A stretch of 56,967 nucleotides of DNA, taken from positions 1 through 56,967 of the forward strand of contig NZ_BAGH01000302.1 in assembly GCF_000308715.1 (NCBI RefSeq). The letters run 5' to 3'. The notes below the pieces were generated by a model. That model made no database searches. It saw only the letters and a list, made by a program, of their open reading frames with translations, and was not told the DNA's origin. The position numbers and the translations under genes are program-made. The DNA comes from Nocardia tenerifensis NBRC 101015. GTDB taxonomy: Bacteria > Actinomycetota > Actinomycetes > Mycobacteriales > Mycobacteriaceae. Shown one piece after another: positions 1 to 7,498 of this stretch (its first letter is position 1; each line of letters begins with the position of its first letter).

Positions 1-931
1 CCGGCGGTGCGTCCGTCTGTCCTCCGGTCGACGCCGGATGTGAGGGCGCGGGTGGTTCGATGGCGGCGCCGGGTGCGGGCTCGGCCGGGTGGGGGGCGGG
101 TGCCGCGGCGGGTTGCTCGGCGCTCACCTTCGGGGTCGCGGCGTGTGGGCCGAGGAGGTAGCCCACCAAGCCGGTTGTGATGGTGACGGCGTGTTTGAGC
201 TGGCCTTCCTTGCTCTCCAGCAGCGCGGCGTCCTCGGCGTTGGCGCCGTTGCCCATCTCGATGAACACGTCCGGCACGGCGGTGAGGGCGGGGCCGGCGA
301 TGTCCCTGCGCGGTTGCAATCCGTCGGCGCTCGCGTACTTGGCGGGGACGAAACCGGCCGCGAGATAGGCGTCGCGCATGGCGGTCGAGGCGGCCAGCCC
401 GGCGCCGGCTTGGATCTCGTTGATCCTGGCGTCGGGGATCGGCAGCCCGGGCACGATCAGATGAAAACCACGCTGGTCGGCGGGCGCGCTGTCGGCGTGG
501 ATGCTCACCGCGACAGCGGCGCCGGACTCGTTGGCGGCCTTGGCTCGGTCATCGATGCAACCACCCCAGCCCTGATCGTCGGGGCGGCTCAACACCACCT
601 TGGCCCCGAACTGCTCCAGCGCGGTCCGCACGAACTGCGCCACATCCCAGTTGATGGTGTGCTCGGGCACCCCGTGCACGGTGACCATGCCGGTCGTCTG
701 ACAGTCTTTCGTCCCTCCGCGTCCGTCGCTGACCTGCTTGGCGACGTTCTCACCGTGCCCGGATCCCTGATGACCCGGGTCGAGGAACACGGTCTTTCCG
801 GAGAGCTTGGTCGATAGATCCGGCTGCACGGGATCGGCTGCGGCGGTGACCGGAACCACTCCGGACAGCGTCACCGTGACCGCGGCTGTCACGGCGGAAC
901 AGATTCCGGCGTTGATGATGCTTGGCTTCAT
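1..931 (-). CDS. N-acetylmuramoyl-L-alanine amidase, Amidase_3 fold, 3' part outside window
   Basis: Zinc-dependent amidase that would cleave the MurNAc-L-Ala bond of peptidoglycan outside the membrane; resembles the mycobacterial Rv3717 group. The minus-strand frame opens with ATG at 931 and stays open to base 1, so the C-terminus is missing. Residues 1-32 form a signal peptide ending near TAAADP. Zinc ligands of the family are visible: DPGH (H54), GVPEH (E90), SIHAD (H145), and the catalytic glutamate in FIEMGN (E225). Cys77 and Cys125 could form the disulfide seen in mycobacterial relatives. From about residue 265 the protein becomes a Pro/Ala-rich tail that runs to the window edge, longer than the minimal amidase, so it may carry a wall- or surface-spanning extension. 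An ECF sigma gene lies upstream on the same strand, and an 11-nt-phased GTTAT repeat lies at 1034-1050 in its promoter region. Confidence 0.9.
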   Translation of the reverse strand, partial: MKPSIINAGICSAVTAAVTVTLSGVVPVTAAADPVQPDLSTKLSGKTVFLDPGHQGSGHGENVAKQVSDGRGGTKDCQTTGMVTVHGVPEHTINWDVAQFVRTALEQFGAKVVLSRPDDQGWGGCIDDRAKAANESGAAVAVSIHADSAPADQRGFHLIVPGLPIPDARINEIQAGAGLAASTAMRDAYLAAGFVPAKYASADGLQPRRDIAGPALTAVPDVFIEMGNGANAEDAALLESKEGQLKHAVTITTGLVGYLLGPHAATPKVSAEQPAAAPAPHPAEPAPGAAIEPPAPSHPASTGGQTDAPP

Positions 932-1033
932 GTTTCGGTCGGCACCCCGGGACAGGGCGCCTCTCCCTTCCCATTAGTCACACCAAACCCAGTGGTTCAC
1001 TCTGGCAACGCAAGCACCAGCATAGCAACCCCA

Positions 1034-1050
1034 GTTATTCAACCGTTATC
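1034..1050. promoter_or_regulatory. Phased GTTAT(T/C) direct repeat, MtrA-box-like, upstream of the amidase
   Basis: GTTATT at 1034-1039 and GTTATC at 1045-1050 are spaced exactly 11 nt start to start, one helical turn. The same spacing and hexamer recur upstream of the ProP-like gene (14659-14686) and the rpf gene (38811-38838). From memory, MtrA of corynebacteria binds a loosely conserved direct repeat with this period in front of wall hydrolase and osmolyte transporter genes. Assignment to MtrA is inference. Confidence 0.45.
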
Positions 1051-1075
1051 GCTACGGCGGTGTGTTCACCGGCGA

Positions 1076-1654
1076 TCAGGCGCCGCGGGGCAGATTGCGC
1101 AGCGAGCGCAGGGCGTAGTGCACGCGGGTCTTCACCGTGCCGACCGGGATGCCGAACTCCTCGGCCACCTCCTGGTAGGCGCGGTCGCGCAGGATCACCT
1201 CGACCACGGCCTCGCGCTGCTGGGCGGGCAGCAGCGCCAGCAGGTCCGCGACCAGCAGCCCGTCCACCAGACGGTCGGAGAAATCGGGGTGCGCGTAGCG
1301 GACGTCGCTCAGCTCGTCGACCTCGTCCCAACCGGTATCGCCGGGCCGCGCGGCCCGCGCGCGCACCATGTCGATGATGACGTTGCGCAGGATCGTCAGG
1401 AGCCAGGCCCGGACGCTGCCCTTGGTGTCGTCGAAGAACGCGCACGAGCGCCAGCCTCGTAGCAGCGCCTCCTGCACCGCCTGCTCGGCGAGCCCGCTAT
1501 CGCCCAGCGCACGTAGCGCCCGCCAATGCAGCAACCCTCGATCGGTGGCCAGAATCGAGGCAAGCCCCTCATCGGTACACAGTCCGGCGCAGTGCGCACC
1601 GCACGGCCTGGGCCGTGGGACCGTCCGGACGGGCTCGAGCCGAACACATGTCAT
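1076..1654 (-). CDS. ECF-family RNA polymerase sigma factor (SigL-like)
   Basis: 192 residues with sigma region 2 at about 40-105 (SVRAWLLTILRNVIIDMVRAR, ending in the RxxR segment typical of region 2.4) and region 4 at about 135-190 (helix-turn-helix EVAEEFGIPVGTVKTRVHYA). The arrangement matches group IV (ECF) factors, closest in my reading to the SigL/SigK type. The 35 residues before region 2 are Arg/Pro/Cys-rich and poorly conserved, so an internal start is possible. No anti-sigma gene is adjacent: upstream is a divergent small secreted protein, and downstream on the same strand is the peptidoglycan amidase. The region 2.1/2.2 part is short and diverged compared with well-studied ECF factors. 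Target promoters cannot be deduced here. Confidence 0.85.
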   Translation of the reverse strand: MTCVRLEPVRTVPRPRPCGAHCAGLCTDEGLASILATDRGLLHWRALRALGDSGLAEQAVQEALLRGWRSCAFFDDTKGSVRAWLLTILRNVIIDMVRARAARPGDTGWDEVDELSDVRYAHPDFSDRLVDGLLVADLLALLPAQQREAVVEVILRDRAYQEVAEEFGIPVGTVKTRVHYALRSLRNLPRGA

Positions 1655-1841
1655 ACCTCGATATCGCGGTGGGCCCGACCGATGACAACATCGTGCGCGA
1701 TTTAGTTATGCATCGCGACAAGAAAAGTGGAACGCGGCACATTCGCCGAGCCGTTCTGGTAGATCTGTGCCACGAGATTCGGGGATCTCCCAGGTCAGCC
1801 GCTCGATGGCGGCTGCGGCACGATGCGAGGAGTACATCGCC

Positions 1842-2204
1842 ATGCGCGCAAGCACGCTCCTCATCGCCGGCGCCATGACGTCCGCGATGAGCCTGCTCGG
1901 GACCGGTACGGCGGCTGCCGAACCCGCGAACACCATGCCGGACGACGGCGTCTATCTGGTGGGCGTCGATATCTTCCCCGGCGTCTGGGAGGCGCCGGGC
2001 GATCCGAACGGCTGCGATTGGCGCAGGCTGTGGAAGGTGTCCGGCGACAACACCGACATGCGCTACATCATCGGCAACAACTTCACCCGCTTCGGCCCGG
2101 TCCGGGTGGAGATCAAGCCGACGGACGTGGCCTTCAAGACCGTCAACTGCGGCCCGTGGCGACTGCTGCCACCGCCGCCGAGCACGGGATCGTTCGGCGG
2201 CTGA
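1842..2204 (+). CDS. Small secreted protein of unknown function
   Basis: 120 residues. ATG at 1842 (MRASTLLIAGAM) is preferred over an in-frame ATG at 1767 because it begins a clean signal peptide with the cleavage region TAAAEP near residue 26, and has GAGG just upstream. The mature part is about 95 residues with a compact beta-rich look (DGVYLVGVDIFPGVWEAPG, then MRYIIGNNF), two cysteines (in NGCDW and VNCGPW) that could form a disulfide, and a Pro-rich C-terminus. This 'PGVWEA' pattern is common in small exported actinobacterial proteins of unknown role. It is divergent from the ECF sigma gene. No enzymatic motif is visible. Confidence 0.8.
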   Translation: MRASTLLIAGAMTSAMSLLGTGTAAAEPANTMPDDGVYLVGVDIFPGVWEAPGDPNGCDWRRLWKVSGDNTDMRYIIGNNFTRFGPVRVEIKPTDVAFKTVNCGPWRLLPPPPSTGSFGG

Positions 2205-2231
2205 GCGCGGTCGCTCGCTAGGGTCGGGCGC

Positions 2232-2981
2232 ATGACGAGGACCAAGATTCTGATCACCGGCGCGAGCGCGGGCCTGGGCGCCGCAATGGCGCGCGACTTC
2301 GCGAGCAAGGGCCGCGACCTCGCGCTGTGCGCCCGGCGGCTGTCGGCGCTGGAGGAACTGCGCGACGAACTCGTCGCCGGCCATCCCGGCGTGACGATCG
2401 CGGTCCGCGCGCTCGACGTCGACGAGCACGCGGTGGTGCCCCGGGTCTTCGGCGAGCTGCGCGACGAGCTCGGCGGCCTGGATCGGGTCATCGTCAACGC
2501 GGGCCTCGGCAAGGGCGCGGTGCTCGGCACCGGCCGGGCGGACGCGAATATCGCCACGGCGACAACGAACTTCGTCAGCGCCCTGGCCCAGGCCGAGGCG
2601 GCACTGGAGATCTTCCGCGCACAGAACGCCGGGCACCTGGTCCTGGTGTCCTCGATGAGCGCGGTGCGCGGACTGCCCGGCAAGAAGGCCGCTTACTCGG
2701 CGAGCAAGGCTGGCCTCGCCGCGCTCGGTCAGGCGCTGAGCACCGAGCTGGCGCGTTCGCCGATCGCGGTCACCACGCTGCTGCCCGGCTTCATCGCCAC
2801 CGACATGGCCGCGAAGGCGGGCGACGCCCGCCTGGTGGCACCGCTGGACAAGGGTGTCGCCGCGATGGTCGCCGCGATCGAGAAGGAACAGCGGCGCGCG
2901 TGCGTTCCGGCGTGGCCGTGGCGCGTGCTGGACAAGGTGCTGCCGGTACTGCCGGGCGCCGTGGTCGCACGCCTCAGCTGA
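2232..2981 (+). CDS. Short-chain dehydrogenase/reductase
   Basis: 249-residue classical SDR. The cofactor-binding TGASAGLG lies at residues 9-16, followed by RR after beta-2 (ALCARRLSAL), which suggests NADP(H) preference; then NAG at about 90, the active-site serine in SSMSA (about 141-142) and YSASK (Y155, K159). The C-terminal part is long and basic and is typical of the fatty-acyl/steroid-like 'SDR family oxidoreductase' group rather than FabG. It starts 28 nt after the secreted-protein gene and may share its transcript. Substrate unknown. Confidence 0.88.
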   Translation: MTRTKILITGASAGLGAAMARDFASKGRDLALCARRLSALEELRDELVAGHPGVTIAVRALDVDEHAVVPRVFGELRDELGGLDRVIVNAGLGKGAVLGTGRADANIATATTNFVSALAQAEAALEIFRAQNAGHLVLVSSMSAVRGLPGKKAAYSASKAGLAALGQALSTELARSPIAVTTLLPGFIATDMAAKAGDARLVAPLDKGVAAMVAAIEKEQRRACVPAWPWRVLDKVLPVLPGAVVARLS

Positions 2982-3122
2982 ACCGGACGCGGAATGGTGT
3001 CGTGCGCCACATAAATGGGTGCTGAGAGTTAGCGGAGTGTCCGAATTTATGTTCCTTTAACACAGCGAACTTCTATTTGACGTTTCCTTAGCGGCTCCTG
3101 TTACACGTTCGAAATATGGCGG

Positions 3123-3145
3123 TACGAACCTGGTTGAGGTTCGTA
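3123..3145. promoter_or_regulatory. Perfect inverted repeat upstream of the secreted glycine-zipper gene
   Basis: TACGAACC (3123-3130), a 7-nt spacer, then GGTTCGTA (3138-3145). It sits about 65 nt before the start at 3211 in an unusually AT-rich stretch (3000-3200) that looks like the promoter. It could be an operator or a leader hairpin. Confidence 0.4.
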
Positions 3146-3210
3146 ATGATGGGCCGCGCCGAGCCACGAACGGCCGCCGGTGCTTCTGCTGAGGAAAGTG
3201 TCTGAAAAGT

Positions 3211-3903
3211 ATGAGGGTCAAGAAGTTCGCCGCCGCGTCCACGCTGGTCATCGCGGCTGTCGGGATCACGAGCGGCACCGCCTACGCGGAGCCCGCCGCC
3301 TCCGCACCGGCTCCGGAGAACACCGTGCAGACCGATATTCTGCCCGGCATCCACTACACCGCGAATGTGGTCGACAAATCGGTCGTGCTGAAGACCGACG
3401 CCGGATCGCTGACGACACAGGGCACGCAATTCCAGGTACTCGATAATCAGGGACGCCTGGTTGCCGGTATGCCGCTGACCTATCTCAAAGACGGCCTGGA
3501 ATGGCCGATCGCGGCCCAGATCGACGGCAATACCGCGACTTTCACGCCGAGTACCGACGCGGCGCAGGCGCACCCCGCCTCGATGCTGCACCCGGTCGAC
3601 GCGAAAGACGTCGCCGGCGCCGACTTCAACACCGCGCTGAGCACGGCCGCGACCCAGTTCGGCCTGGCCACCGCGGTCGGCACGCTGATCGGCACGATCG
3701 TCGGCGGCGCGCTCGGCTGCGTCGCGGGCGCGGTCATCGGCGCGCCGCTGGTCGTCCCGACGTTCTTCGCCGGTCCGATCGGCCTGTGCATCGCGGGCGC
3801 GGGCGTCGGCATCGCGCTGGGCGCCGCGGCGGGCATGATCGCCCTCGGCGTGCCGGTCGGCATCGCCAGCGCGATCCAGTTCTTCAGCTCCGTGTACGGA
3901 TAA
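3211..3903 (+). CDS. Secreted protein with beta-type N-domain and C-terminal glycine-zipper
   Basis: 230 residues. Signal peptide 1-26 (GTAYAEPAA cleavage region), then an acidic region of about 90 residues (TDILPGIHYTANVVDKSV onward), then from about residue 140 a Gly/Ala-rich hydrophobic block with GxxxG-type repeats (TLIGTIVGGALGCVAGAVIG and following) that could insert in a membrane or oligomerise. This architecture matches a Nocardia/Rhodococcus family of unknown function (I believe DUF8020-type). A shorter paralogue lies at 55981-56535 with the same order of parts. ATG at 3211 is chosen because it begins the signal peptide. A strong terminator follows at 3920-3955, so the gene is probably monocistronic. 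Confidence 0.8.
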   Translation: MRVKKFAAASTLVIAAVGITSGTAYAEPAASAPAPENTVQTDILPGIHYTANVVDKSVVLKTDAGSLTTQGTQFQVLDNQGRLVAGMPLTYLKDGLEWPIAAQIDGNTATFTPSTDAAQAHPASMLHPVDAKDVAGADFNTALSTAATQFGLATAVGTLIGTIVGGALGCVAGAVIGAPLVVPTFFAGPIGLCIAGAGVGIALGAAAGMIALGVPVGIASAIQFFSSVYG

Positions 3904-3919
3904 GCAAGTATCACCGAGG

Positions 3920-3955
3920 CCCGGCCGGTGACGCGCTCCCGCGTCACCGGCCGGG
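3920..3955 (+). terminator. Strong hairpin terminator
   Basis: Perfect 16-bp stem (3920-3935 pairing with 3940-3955) around a 4-nt loop CTCC, directly after the stop codon at 3901. No U-tract, as is common in high-GC actinobacteria. Confidence 0.8.
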
Positions 3956-4049
3956 CTTCGTGCTGTCGGCGGTGTGACCGCGGCGAAAGACGCACGCCCG
4001 CGTCGCCCGCCGGGCTTCGTGCTGCCGGCGGCATGACCGTGGCGAAGGC
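3951..4049. repeat. Imperfect direct duplication, about 40 bp, period 59
   Basis: A segment beginning CCGGGCTTCGTGCTG at 3951 recurs at 4010 with only a few differences across about 40 bp. The right arm of the preceding terminator overlaps the first copy, so the duplication may have arisen from the terminator region. Confidence 0.6.
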
Positions 4050-4419
4050 CGATCTCCGGCCGATCGCAGACCGGTACGCTTCGACTCCCGGCGGATGGCC
4101 TCCCCGTAGGCGTGGATAGAGCCGCGTAAACCTGGATAGAGCCGCCCGGCACGCCTTCGCTTCGATGGAACCCCACACCGTCAGCAAATCCCCGGTCCGG
4201 GAATATCCCCGCGACGAAGGCCGTTGAACAGCTAGTCGCGCGACATCCCGAGCCGGTTCTGGCATGGTGTCCGCAAGTCGCTGGCTCAGCGCAATGCTGT
4301 TGCCTGCCAACAACTTCCGGTGCGCCACTTGGTTCCTATGTCCCGGTGCCGACCCCACTGCGCTGACAGCGACTATTGCGCGCCGAAGATCGAACCTGTA
4401 CTCTCGGCGACATCTTCTC

Positions 4420-4448
4420 CTTGTGGATGTAGATCCCTCTCCCACAAG
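4420..4448 (+). promoter_or_regulatory. Possible leader hairpin upstream of the rho paralogue
   Basis: CTTGTGG (4420-4426) pairs perfectly with CCACAAG (4442-4448) across a 15-nt loop, 130 nt before the start codon. rho genes are autoregulated through their leaders in enterobacteria; whether this hairpin serves that role is unknown. Confidence 0.3.
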
Positions 4449-4578
4449 AATCCGAGATCCCCGCTCCGAACCGGTCGACAGAACCGTTCCGGAACCCCGA
4501 GGATCCCCTCCCCCGCGACGAGCCCATGCCGTCGCACTCACGGCAGTTCGCCGTATCCCACCTTTCGAAGGAAACATC

Positions 4579-5733
4579 ATGAAAGACAACACGATCCACG
4601 ACGGCGATGCGGCCGAACAGAACACGCCCCGCACCGTCACCGGCATACTCGACCTCCCCGGCAACCGCGGCATGCTGCGCCTCGACGGTTACCTGCCGGG
4701 ACCCGACGACCTCCCCGTGCCGCATCGGCTGATCCGCGAGCACCGCCTGCGCCGCGGCGACTTCCTCACCGGCACAACACAATCCACCAGCTCCGACGGC
4801 AAGCCCGCCCCGCTGCTGACCGTCGGCACCGTCAACGGACAGCAGCCGGACAAGCTCCGTCACCGCCCCGACTTCGCCGACCTGGTCCCGATCTACCCCA
4901 ACGAACGCCTCCGCCTGGAGACCGAGCAACACGCCCTCACCACCCGCCTCACCGATCTCGTCATGCCGATCGGCAAGGGGCAGCGCGCACTGATCGTCGC
5001 TCCGCCCAAGGCGGGCAAAACATCTGTGCTGCAAGCGATCTCGCACGGCATCGCGAAGAACCACCCGGAATGCGAGCTCATGCTCGTGCTGGTCGGCGAG
5101 CGCCCGGAGGAGGTCACCGACCTCGCCAGGTCCGTGCCCGCCGACGTCGCCGCGGCCACCTTCGACCTGCCCGCCCGCGACCACATCGCGGTCGCCGAGC
5201 TCGCCATCGAACACGCCAAGCGGCTCGTCGAGATGGGCCGCGACGTCGTGGTCCTGCTCGACTCGCTGACCCGCCTCGCCCGCGCCTACAACCTGGCGAG
5301 CCCGGGCTCGGGCCGGGTGCTGTCCGGCGGCGTCGAGGCCTCCGCCCTCGCCCCGCCCAAGCGCTTCCTCGGCGCCGCCCGCAATATCGAGAACGGCGGC
5401 TCGCTCACCATCATCGCCAGCGCGCTGGTGGAGACGGGTTCGGTGGCCGACACGGTGATCTTCGAAGAGTACAAGGGCACCGGCAACGCCGAACTGAAAC
5501 TGGACCGCGCCGCCGCGAACCGCAGGACGTTCCCCGCCGTCGACATCGGCCAGTCCAGCACCCGCAAGGACGAACTGCTGCTCACTCCCGACGAGTCCGC
5601 GGCGACCGGCACCCTGCGTAAAACGCTGTCCACCTTGGACAATCAGCAGGCGCTCGACCTGCTGCTCGAAGGCCTGCGCAAGTCCGAGACCAACGCCGAG
5701 TTCCTCGCCCCGATGCGCGCCGGACGCGGCTAG
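4579..5733 (+). CDS. rho: Divergent transcription termination factor Rho paralogue
   Basis: 384 residues. ATG at 4579 has GAAGGA upstream; a longer frame from 4264 lacks a ribosome site. The hexameric RNA helicase core is intact: Walker A APPKAGKT (141-148), Walker B VVVLLDSLTRLARAYN (D228), Q-loop and R-loop region GGSLTIIASALVETGS and EEYKGTGNAELKLDR, arginine region STRKDELLL. It differs from housekeeping actinobacterial Rho, which carries a long N-terminal insertion: here only about 20 residues precede the cold-shock-like RNA-binding domain. Against E. coli Rho, the primary-site aromatics F62, F64 and Y80 align with R30, M32 and P46. The Asp before ERPEE (E. coli D210) is G173, and M219 aligns with L182. 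I infer a second, specialised Rho, not the essential copy. An MFS pump gene follows 115 nt downstream. Confidence 0.9.
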   Translation: MKDNTIHDGDAAEQNTPRTVTGILDLPGNRGMLRLDGYLPGPDDLPVPHRLIREHRLRRGDFLTGTTQSTSSDGKPAPLLTVGTVNGQQPDKLRHRPDFADLVPIYPNERLRLETEQHALTTRLTDLVMPIGKGQRALIVAPPKAGKTSVLQAISHGIAKNHPECELMLVLVGERPEEVTDLARSVPADVAAATFDLPARDHIAVAELAIEHAKRLVEMGRDVVVLLDSLTRLARAYNLASPGSGRVLSGGVEASALAPPKRFLGAARNIENGGSLTIIASALVETGSVADTVIFEEYKGTGNAELKLDRAAANRRTFPAVDIGQSSTRKDELLLTPDESAATGTLRKTLSTLDNQQALDLLLEGLRKSETNAEFLAPMRAGRG

Positions 5734-5848
5734 GCGGCGCGCCGGATGGGACTTCGACACCCGGCCTGGCGGGTTTTCGCCGCGAACGGTGGTGGCGCGA
5801 ACCCGCCGGATCCGGCGCGGCCACGCTGGTGCACTGGTCGACGTGTCC

Positions 5849-7060
5849 ATGGTTCTGACAACTCCCACACCCGTCCGCGCCCCGCTGACCGGCTGGCTCG
5901 GCGTCGTCTCGGTGACGATCGCCCTCTTCTCGATCGTCACCACCGAGATCCTGCCGATCGGCCTGCTCACCTCGATCGGCGCCGACTTCACCGTCTCCGA
6001 CGGCATGGCCGGGCTGATGATGACCATGCCCGGCTTGGTCGCCGCCGTCGCCGCACCGCTGGCGACCAGCGCGGCAGGCCGGGTCGATCGACGAAATATG
6101 CTGTGCCTGTTCATATTTTTGCTCGTGCTCGCCGATGCGCTGGTGGCGGCCGCGCCCGCGTACTGGGTCGTGCTGGTGTCCAGGGTGCTGGTCGGCGTCA
6201 CCATCGGCGGGTTCTGGTCCATCGCGGCCGGGTTGGCCGAGCGCCTGGTGTCCCCGGGGGCCGTGGGGCGGGCCAACGCGGTGATCTTCTCGGCGGTGCC
6301 GCTCGGCTCCGTGCTCGGCGTGCCCGCGGGCACGCTGCTCGGCGAGATCGCGGGCTGGCGAACGACTTTCGTGGTGACCGGCGTGCTCACCGGCGTCGTG
6401 CTGGGCATGCTGATGGCGTTCCTGCCGCCGCTGCCGCCGCACAGTGTCACCCGAATAGCCGTGCTGCGCCGGCTGCTGCGCGTCGGCAACGTCCGATTCG
6501 CTTTGCTGACAACGTTTCTCGTCGTATTGGCGCATTTCAGTACCTACACCTATGTGACGCCGTTTCTCGAACAGGTCACCCGCGTCGGCGCCGGAACGAT
6601 CACGCTGCTGCTCCTGATCTACGGCGGCGCCGGGCTTTTCGGCAACTTCCTCGGCGGCGCGGCGATCGCGCGACGGCCGCGCGGCACCCTCGGCTGCGCC
6701 GCGGCCATGATCGCCTGCGCCACACTGCTACTCCCCGTGCTCGGCCGGTGGGAGGCGGGCGCGCTTGTCGTGCTGGTCATGTGGGGCATCGGCTACGGCG
6801 CGGTGCCGGTGTCCACGCAGGCCTGGTTCGCCAAGTCGGCGCCGGACGCGCCGGAGGCGGCCTCGGTACTGTTCACCGCCTCGTTCCAGGCGACCTTCGC
6901 GCTCGGCGCGCTGGCGGGCGGAGTCGTGGTCGACCACGGTTCGCCCGGCTCCGTGATGCTGCTCGGCGGGCTCGTCGCCACCACGGTGATCGCGACGGTG
7001 GCCACCCACGCGGTGCGCGGTCGCACCTGGCCGGACGCGGAAGCATTACCCCACGGGTAA
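5849..7060 (+). CDS. MFS efflux transporter (DHA1, SotB/AraJ-like)
   Basis: 403 residues, about 12 hydrophobic helices. ATG at 5849 is preferred over 5789 because the intervening residues are Arg-rich and unlike the family. Features of the DHA1 drug:H+ antiporter group: TTEILPIGLL in helix 1 (the [TS]xEFxPxGLL motif of sugar-efflux/AraJ proteins), the helix 2-3 loop AAGRVDRRN, and motif C-like GSVLGVPAGTLLGEIAGWR in helix 5. The substrate could be a sugar, nucleoside or antibiotic. Its position directly after the Rho paralogue, on the same strand, permits co-transcription and suggests a shared physiological trigger, which is inference. Confidence 0.87.
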   Translation: MVLTTPTPVRAPLTGWLGVVSVTIALFSIVTTEILPIGLLTSIGADFTVSDGMAGLMMTMPGLVAAVAAPLATSAAGRVDRRNMLCLFIFLLVLADALVAAAPAYWVVLVSRVLVGVTIGGFWSIAAGLAERLVSPGAVGRANAVIFSAVPLGSVLGVPAGTLLGEIAGWRTTFVVTGVLTGVVLGMLMAFLPPLPPHSVTRIAVLRRLLRVGNVRFALLTTFLVVLAHFSTYTYVTPFLEQVTRVGAGTITLLLLIYGGAGLFGNFLGGAAIARRPRGTLGCAAAMIACATLLLPVLGRWEAGALVVLVMWGIGYGAVPVSTQAWFAKSAPDAPEAASVLFTASFQATFALGALAGGVVVDHGSPGSVMLLGGLVATTVIATVATHAVRGRTWPDAEALPHG

Positions 7061-7096
7061 TCGACCGGCGGCGGCGCATCGGGCAGGATCGCGAGC

Positions 7097-7498
7097 ATGA
7101 TCGATGAGACGGGCACCAAGCTGTTCCACCAGACCATGCCGTTCACCGAGCGGCTCGGCATCGAGGTGCTCGAGCACGGGCCCACCCTGGTGCGCAGCCG
7201 CATCGCCTGGGCCGAATCGCTGTGCACACTCGGCGGTGTCCTGCACGGCGGCGTGCTCATGTCGCTGGCGGACGCGACGGGCGCGGTGTGCGCGTACCTG
7301 AATCTGCCGGAGGGCAAGGCGGGCACCACCACGGTCGAATCGAAGACCAACTTCGTCCGTCCGGTCCGTTCCGGCTACGCCACCGCCTCGTCGACCCCGT
7401 TGCACGCGGGCCGCTCGTTCATCGTGGTGGAAACCGAGATTCGGGACGACGCGGGCAAGCTCGTCGCGAAAGTGACCCAGACCCAAGCCGTTCTGTAG
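7097..7498 (+). CDS. PaaI-type hotdog thioesterase
   Basis: 133-residue single hotdog domain. The hallmark GGVLHGGVLMSLADATGAV (about 45-63) carries the HGG segment and acidic residue used by PaaI/4-hydroxybenzoyl-CoA thioesterase type II enzymes; the central strand region TVESKTNFVRPVRSG also fits. It would hydrolyse an acyl- or aryl-CoA in the cytoplasm. It begins 36 nt after the MFS gene. Its last 80 nt overlap, tail to tail, with the 3' end of the minus-strand membrane protein gene, so both C-termini share DNA. Confidence 0.88.
   Translation: MIDETGTKLFHQTMPFTERLGIEVLEHGPTLVRSRIAWAESLCTLGGVLHGGVLMSLADATGAVCAYLNLPEGKAGTTTVESKTNFVRPVRSGYATASSTPLHAGRSFIVVETEIRDDAGKLVAKVTQTQAVL

Larger units (their letters stand above)
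3904..4578. other. 675-nt non-coding stretch before the rho paralogue
   Basis: No supported gene. It holds the terminator at 3920-3955, a duplicated 40-bp segment (3951-4049), a short direct repeat TGGATAGAGCCGC (4113 and 4133), and a leader hairpin at 4420-4448 before the rho-like start. Base composition in the last 250 nt is less GC-biased than the genes, as expected for a promoter and 5' leader. Confidence 0.6.
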
